Shown in pieces: positions 60,464 through 64,000 of a stretch of 64,000 bases of DNA. The position numbers and the translations under genes were made by a program. The stretch's first letter is position 1, and each line of letters begins with the position of its first letter. Source of the stretch: F-183 sp964627455 (lineage in GTDB: Bacteria > Acidobacteriota > Terriglobia > Bryobacterales > Bryobacteraceae); assembly GCA_964627455.1 (NCBI GenBank), contig CAZVKC010000016.1, positions 43,652 to 107,651 of the forward strand, read 5' to 3'. The notes below the pieces were generated by a model. The model was not told the origin of the DNA, ran no database searches, and saw only the letters and a list, made by a program, of their open reading frames with translations.

Positions 60464-62508
60464 TTTTCGATTTGCACCAGGCAAGAGTAGAAGGTAGCGC
60501 CGCCTCCGATGTCCGTCAAGCGATCGGAAGTGAGGACGTTGATGCCCTTCCGGTCAGGAGCGTGTTTGGGCCAGCGGACCGAGGGCGCGTAGGCGACGCC
60601 GGGTCCTGTGACGCCGTCGACTTCCGCGCGCAGGACGAGAGATCCGCGGTCATTGAAGACTCGCACCGGATCGCCGCTCTCGATGCCGCGGCGTTCGGCG
60701 TCAAAACGGTTGATTGCGATGTAACTCGTTTCGCTCAGAGCAGGCTCGCGATAGCCGAATGTCGAATTCATGCTGTCGTGGCTCTTCGACGAAACCAGTT
60801 CGATCGGATAGCGTTCGCGCAGGCCGGCGTCACCGTGGCGTGATTCGATCGGCGGGACGAACTCGAGCGCGTCCGCGCCGAACTCGAACTTACCCGAAGC
60901 AGTCTCGAAGCCGCCGGTTGCGAAAGGCTGAAAAGGCGTTCCTTCAGGCGAGACGTTGAGGCGTACGGAATGCTCGCGATCCAGGCGATCGAGCGTAATG
61001 CCCTGGATAAATCGATGATCCGTACGCAGCAATCCTTCGATCATGCTGTCCTCGGACTCGGTGAAGCAGGGCTCCGTAAAGCCCATGCGTTCCGCCAGCA
61101 GCCGGAAGATTTCGACGTTCGATTTCGTTTCGCCGGGCTTGGGCAGTGCGGGTCGCGCGAGTTGCAGATGGTAGTGGCCGTAAGCGAAGTAGACGTCCGT
61201 ATGTTCGAGGAACGTCGTGACCGGCAGCAGGATGTCCGCGTAATCCGCCGTGTCGGTTTGAAACTGCTCGAGCACGACCGTGAACAGGTCCTCACGGGCG
61301 AACCCTTTGCGAACCAGATTCTGGTTGGGCGCGATCGCCACCGGATTCGAGTTGTACACGGCCACCGCATGCACGCGGGGATTTTCCGCCTGCGTGAGCG
61401 CCTTGCCGGCTTCGCTCATATTCAGCATGCGCGCTTCGCGTCCCAGTGCGATCTGCTGCAGTTCCGGCATCTCGAGCGCATTACGATTGAGTTGGAACCC
61501 GCCGGAAGTCGAAAGCTGGAAGCCGCCGCCGAGATCTTTCCACGATCCGGTGATCGCAGGCAATGCCGCGACCGCGCGCATCGCCGCGCCGCCGCGTTCC
61601 GAACGCTGGATGCCGTAGTTCGCGCGAATCACAGCGGGCCTGGTGGTCGCGTATTCACGCGCCAGATGCACGATTTCCTCGCGCAGGATCCCGGTGAGTC
61701 CTTCAACGCGTTCCGGTGTGTATTGCGCAGCAAGCGACTTCAACTCCGCAAAGCCGCTGGTGAACTGATCGATGTACGCCTGATCCTGCAGGTTTTCACG
61801 CAGAATCACGTGAATCAACCCGAGAGCCAGCGCGAGATCCGTGCCGGGATTGATGCGATAGAAGCGATCCGCGAGTTCGCCGGTCTTCTTCTTCACCGGT
61901 TCGATGACGTAGAACTTGGCGCCGTTGCGCCGGGCCTCGGTAATGAACGGCCACAGGTGGACATTGGTGGTGAGAACGTTCGCGCCCCAGGCGATGATCA
62001 GCTTCGAATGCGTGAACTGTTCGGGTTCCGTGCCGACTCGAATGCCGAAGCTCTGCGTGAGCGCGGCGCCGCCGGCGGACGAGCAAATCGTGCGATCGAG
62101 GCGGGACGCGCCAAGGCGGTGAAAGAAGCGGCGGTCCATGCCGCTGCCATTGAGAAATCCCATCGTGCCGGCGTAGCTATACGGCAGAATCGATTCGCTG
62201 CCATACTCCGCCGCGACACGCTTGAAGTTCGCTGCGATGGTGTCGAGCGCCTCATCCCAGGAAATACGCGCAAAACGGCCTTCGCCCTTGGCGCCGGCGC
62301 GCTTCTGCGGATAGAGCAGGCGGTCCGGCGAGTATTCGCGATCGAGGTATTTGGCGACCTTGCCGCAGAGAAAGCCGCGGGTCACAGGATGATCCGGATT
62401 TCCGCGTAACCGCGAGCCGCGCCCGTTCTCATCCACGTTGATGAGAAGCGAGCAGGCATCCGGACAATCAAGAGCGCACACCGAATGCCGGACGGAATGG
62501 GTGCTCAT
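60451..62508 (-). CDS. Molybdopterin oxidoreductase (DMSO reductase superfamily, formate dehydrogenase/BisC-like)
   Basis: 685 residues. A 4Fe-4S cluster is bound by C11, C15, C19 and C48 (VCALDCPDAC and GFLCGK). Mo-bis-MGD domains follow: WDEALDTIAANFKR, YSYAGTMGFLNGSGMDRRFF, TICSSAGGAALTQSFG, LIIAWGANVLTTNVH, INPGTDLALALGLIHVIL, and the C-terminal dinucleotide-binding domain (LVSSKSHDSMNSTFGYREP, GDPVRVFNDRGSLVLRAEV). No Tat signal is seen, so it is probably cytoplasmic. The substrate is not evident: no electron-transfer subunit is adjacent. It overlaps the lipoprotein gene start by 13 bases. Confidence 0.92.
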   Translation of the reverse strand: MSTHSVRHSVCALDCPDACSLLINVDENGRGSRLRGNPDHPVTRGFLCGKVAKYLDREYSPDRLLYPQKRAGAKGEGRFARISWDEALDTIAANFKRVAAEYGSESILPYSYAGTMGFLNGSGMDRRFFHRLGASRLDRTICSSAGGAALTQSFGIRVGTEPEQFTHSKLIIAWGANVLTTNVHLWPFITEARRNGAKFYVIEPVKKKTGELADRFYRINPGTDLALALGLIHVILRENLQDQAYIDQFTSGFAELKSLAAQYTPERVEGLTGILREEIVHLAREYATTRPAVIRANYGIQRSERGGAAMRAVAALPAITGSWKDLGGGFQLSTSGGFQLNRNALEMPELQQIALGREARMLNMSEAGKALTQAENPRVHAVAVYNSNPVAIAPNQNLVRKGFAREDLFTVVLEQFQTDTADYADILLPVTTFLEHTDVYFAYGHYHLQLARPALPKPGETKSNVEIFRLLAERMGFTEPCFTESEDSMIEGLLRTDHRFIQGITLDRLDREHSVRLNVSPEGTPFQPFATGGFETASGKFEFGADALEFVPPIESRHGDAGLRERYPIELVSSKSHDSMNSTFGYREPALSETSYIAINRFDAERRGIESGDPVRVFNDRGSLVLRAEVDGVTGPGVAYAPSVRWPKHAPDRKGINVLTSDRLTDIGGGATFYSCLVQIEKCGD

Positions 62509-62540
62509 TTAACGAGTATAGCGAGCAGGGACCAATAGAA

Positions 62541-62566
62541 ACAGGCAGCCCGCGACGGCTGCCTGT
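62541..62566 (-). terminator. Hairpin after the second TonB receptor
   Basis: A perfect 10-bp stem (ACAGGCAGCC with GGCTGCCTGT) and six-base loop, 25 bases downstream of the receptor stop on the minus strand, followed there by TTCTATT. The T tract is weak. Confidence 0.6.
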
Positions 62567-62591
62567 CAGGATTCGCGACCTGGAACCTCGC

Positions 62592-64000
62592 TTAGAACGT
62601 GTACCGGAGGCCCATTACGATGCGGCGGTTGCCGCCGTTGGTGAGCCACTGGTTGGCGAAATTCGAGTTCAGGAACGACGCGTTCGGGATCCCGAAGTTG
62701 CGGGTGTTGGTGGCGTTGTACATCTCCATGCGGAAGTTCAGCTTGTGGCTTTCCATCGGCATCTTGATGCTCTTGTTGATCGACAGGTCGAGGTTGCCGA
62801 TGCCATCCGCGCGAAGAATGTTGCGGCCCGCGTTGCCCAGGGGTTCCGCGAGGCTGACGTTGCGGAACAGCGTGCCAACCTTGCCGCCGGTCTGCTGCCA
62901 CAACTCTTCGATCGAAGAACCCGAGAGATTCTGCGTGGTCGCGAGGCTCGGGCGAATCGAGTTGCCGATCAGCGAATCGATGCCGCTCAGCAGGCGAGCC
63001 GGATCCGAACCCGCGAGCGCGGAGAACGGCGAACCGGACTGCAGCGTGAGGAAGCCCGACACCTGCCAGCCGCCGACGATGCGTCCGGCGAGGCCCTTCT
63101 GATCGCGCAGGAAGGGCAGTTCCCAGACGCCGTTGACGACGAAGCGATGCGGGCGGTCGTAGGTCGACCGTCCACGATCCGCGCGGCGGTTGAAGGAATC
63201 CTGCGCCACCGCGACTTCGCCGGCCGACGAGGCGTTGAACACTTCCGACGCGTCGTCGATGAACGAACTCCAGGTGTAGTGGGTCGCCATCGAAACGCCG
63301 CGAGACAGACGCTTTTCAAGGCTCATCTGCAACGAGTGATAGATCGACGAAGCCGAATTGGCGCGATGACGGATGATGCCGCGGGTCGGGTCAACGCGGC
63401 GCGTGCCGTTCGAACCGGGCACGGTCGGGTTGCCGTCCAAAGACTGGAACAGCGCCGTACCCTTCGTGCTCACGCCGCCGATGGTCAGGGCCCAATCCTT
63501 GCCGAGTTCGCGCTGGATCTGCAGCGAGAACTGTTCGGCGAGCGGCGCCCGGAAGTTCGAATCGGCGATGGTGCGCGTGATCTGCAGCGGGTTGCTGATC
63601 GGCGGAATCACACCCTTGCGGATGTTGTCGATCGAGGTCCAGGCGCCCTGCAGCGCCGGGTTTGCCACGAGCGTGAACGGGAACGCGCTGAAGATATTGA
63701 GCGCCATGTTGTTGAAGATCAGGTCGTAGGTGCGCGAATAACCGCCGCGCAGCACCGACTTGTTGTCTCCGAACAGATAACTCAGCGGACCCGGCGCCTT
63801 GCCCATGCGATAGTTGAATCCGAAGCGCGGCGCCCAGTTGTTGGTGTCGCGAGGCGCGGGCTTGTCCATCACGAAGCCGGGATCATTGTTGTAACGCTTG
63901 ACGATGCCGTCATTGAGTTCCTTCAGGTACGCAAGCGCGTTGCCCGGGCTCTCATAACGGATGCCGTAGCTGAGCGTGAGGCTCTTCGACACGCGCCATT
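62592..64000 (-). CDS. TonB-dependent receptor, Oar-like (C-terminal part; 5' end outside window)
   Basis: The frame is open to the right-hand edge, so only the last ~469 residues (barrel) are seen. Typical barrel phrases are SLTLSYGIRYESPG, NNWAPRFGFNYRMG, SVLRGGYSRTYDLIFN, QFSLQIQRELGKDW, MATHYTWSSFIDDASE and YDRPHRFVVNGVWELPF. It ends GNRRIVMGLRYTF with the terminal Phe of outer-membrane proteins. Like the receptor at the other end of the window it belongs to the acidobacterial Oar-like expansion. The two share family motifs, but they are not close duplicates. Confidence 0.93.
   Translation of the reverse strand, partial: WRVSKSLTLSYGIRYESPGNALAYLKELNDGIVKRYNNDPGFVMDKPAPRDTNNWAPRFGFNYRMGKAPGPLSYLFGDNKSVLRGGYSRTYDLIFNNMALNIFSAFPFTLVANPALQGAWTSIDNIRKGVIPPISNPLQITRTIADSNFRAPLAEQFSLQIQRELGKDWALTIGGVSTKGTALFQSLDGNPTVPGSNGTRRVDPTRGIIRHRANSASSIYHSLQMSLEKRLSRGVSMATHYTWSSFIDDASEVFNASSAGEVAVAQDSFNRRADRGRSTYDRPHRFVVNGVWELPFLRDQKGLAGRIVGGWQVSGFLTLQSGSPFSALAGSDPARLLSGIDSLIGNSIRPSLATTQNLSGSSIEELWQQTGGKVGTLFRNVSLAEPLGNAGRNILRADGIGNLDLSINKSIKMPMESHKLNFRMEMYNATNTRNFGIPNASFLNSNFANQWLTNGGNRRIVMGLRYTF

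Noticed and set aside
1..64000. CRISPR arrays, prophage genes, rRNA operons
   Set aside because: No spaced direct repeats of 25-40 bases, no phage structural genes and no rRNA sequence were found on reading both strands.

Overview
This window looks like chromosomal DNA of an Acidobacteriota bacterium, probably from the Solibacteres/Bryobacterales side. This is inferred from content, not from a marker gene: GC-rich codons, Oar-like TonB-dependent receptors at both ends, an ADOP-type permease, a DUF1549/DUF1553 + DUF1501 pair, FG-GAP/ASPIC and NHL proteins, and many secreted peptidases. No rRNA, tRNA, CRISPR array, prophage or insertion sequence was seen. The only mobile-element relative is a solitary REP-associated (Y1-type) transposase at 8.3-9.1 kb.

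Layout. 1-5.4 kb: end of a TonB receptor, its terminator, then an FG-GAP/ASPIC protein coupled to a TPR protein. 5.4-7.4 kb (minus strand): a compact bacterial microcompartment (BMC) operon with a class II aldolase, one hexameric shell protein and three EutN/CcmL pentamer proteins. The aldolase has a Cys/Gly/Ser linker and a C-terminal helix that looks like an encapsulation peptide. 7.5-13.2 kb: rhomboid protease, the transposase, an unknown secreted protein, then a chain of overlapping genes (TlpA-like lipoprotein, DsbD-N-like protein, GT9 glycosyltransferase, NHL protein). 13.1-18.5 kb: an unknown 475-aa protein with a terminator hairpin in its leader, a CitE-like lyase, a patatin, and an RND/ABC adaptor. 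18.5-24.4 kb (minus): SAM hydrolase, two tandem M1 metallopeptidases and a DUF6702 protein, all overlapping. 24.4-27.5 kb: cysteine desulfurase, mnmA and a lipid A-type acyltransferase.

27.5-31.3 kb: cytochrome-c DUF1549/1553 protein and Tat-exported DUF1501 protein. 31.3-33.6 kb: quinol nitric oxide reductase with a promoter carrying a CRP/FNR-type site. 33.8-40.1 kb: a secreted Ig-like protein, a GH44 glucanase with PKD and Fn3 domains, a cytochrome c/copper-monooxygenase-like protein and a secreted cellobiose 2-epimerase-like enzyme, which suggests beta-glucan use. 40.2-46.9 kb: ADOP permease, an alpha/beta hydrolase interrupted by a false assembly gap, DUF2461, and a sulfatase-fold protein that has lost its catalytic residues. 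47.0-55.0 kb: three tandem S9 peptidases and a penicillin acylase in one overlapping operon closed by a strong terminator. 55.1-64 kb: a DksA/TraR-type regulator preceded by a long structured leader and strong promoter, two GT-C membrane proteins, a lipoprotein sharing a domain with one of them, a molybdopterin oxidoreductase, and the 3' part of a second TonB receptor.

The genome is packed: many same-strand neighbours overlap by 4-40 bases and several convergent pairs overlap at their 3' ends. The palindrome GGATCC is conspicuously frequent across the window, including inside terminators.
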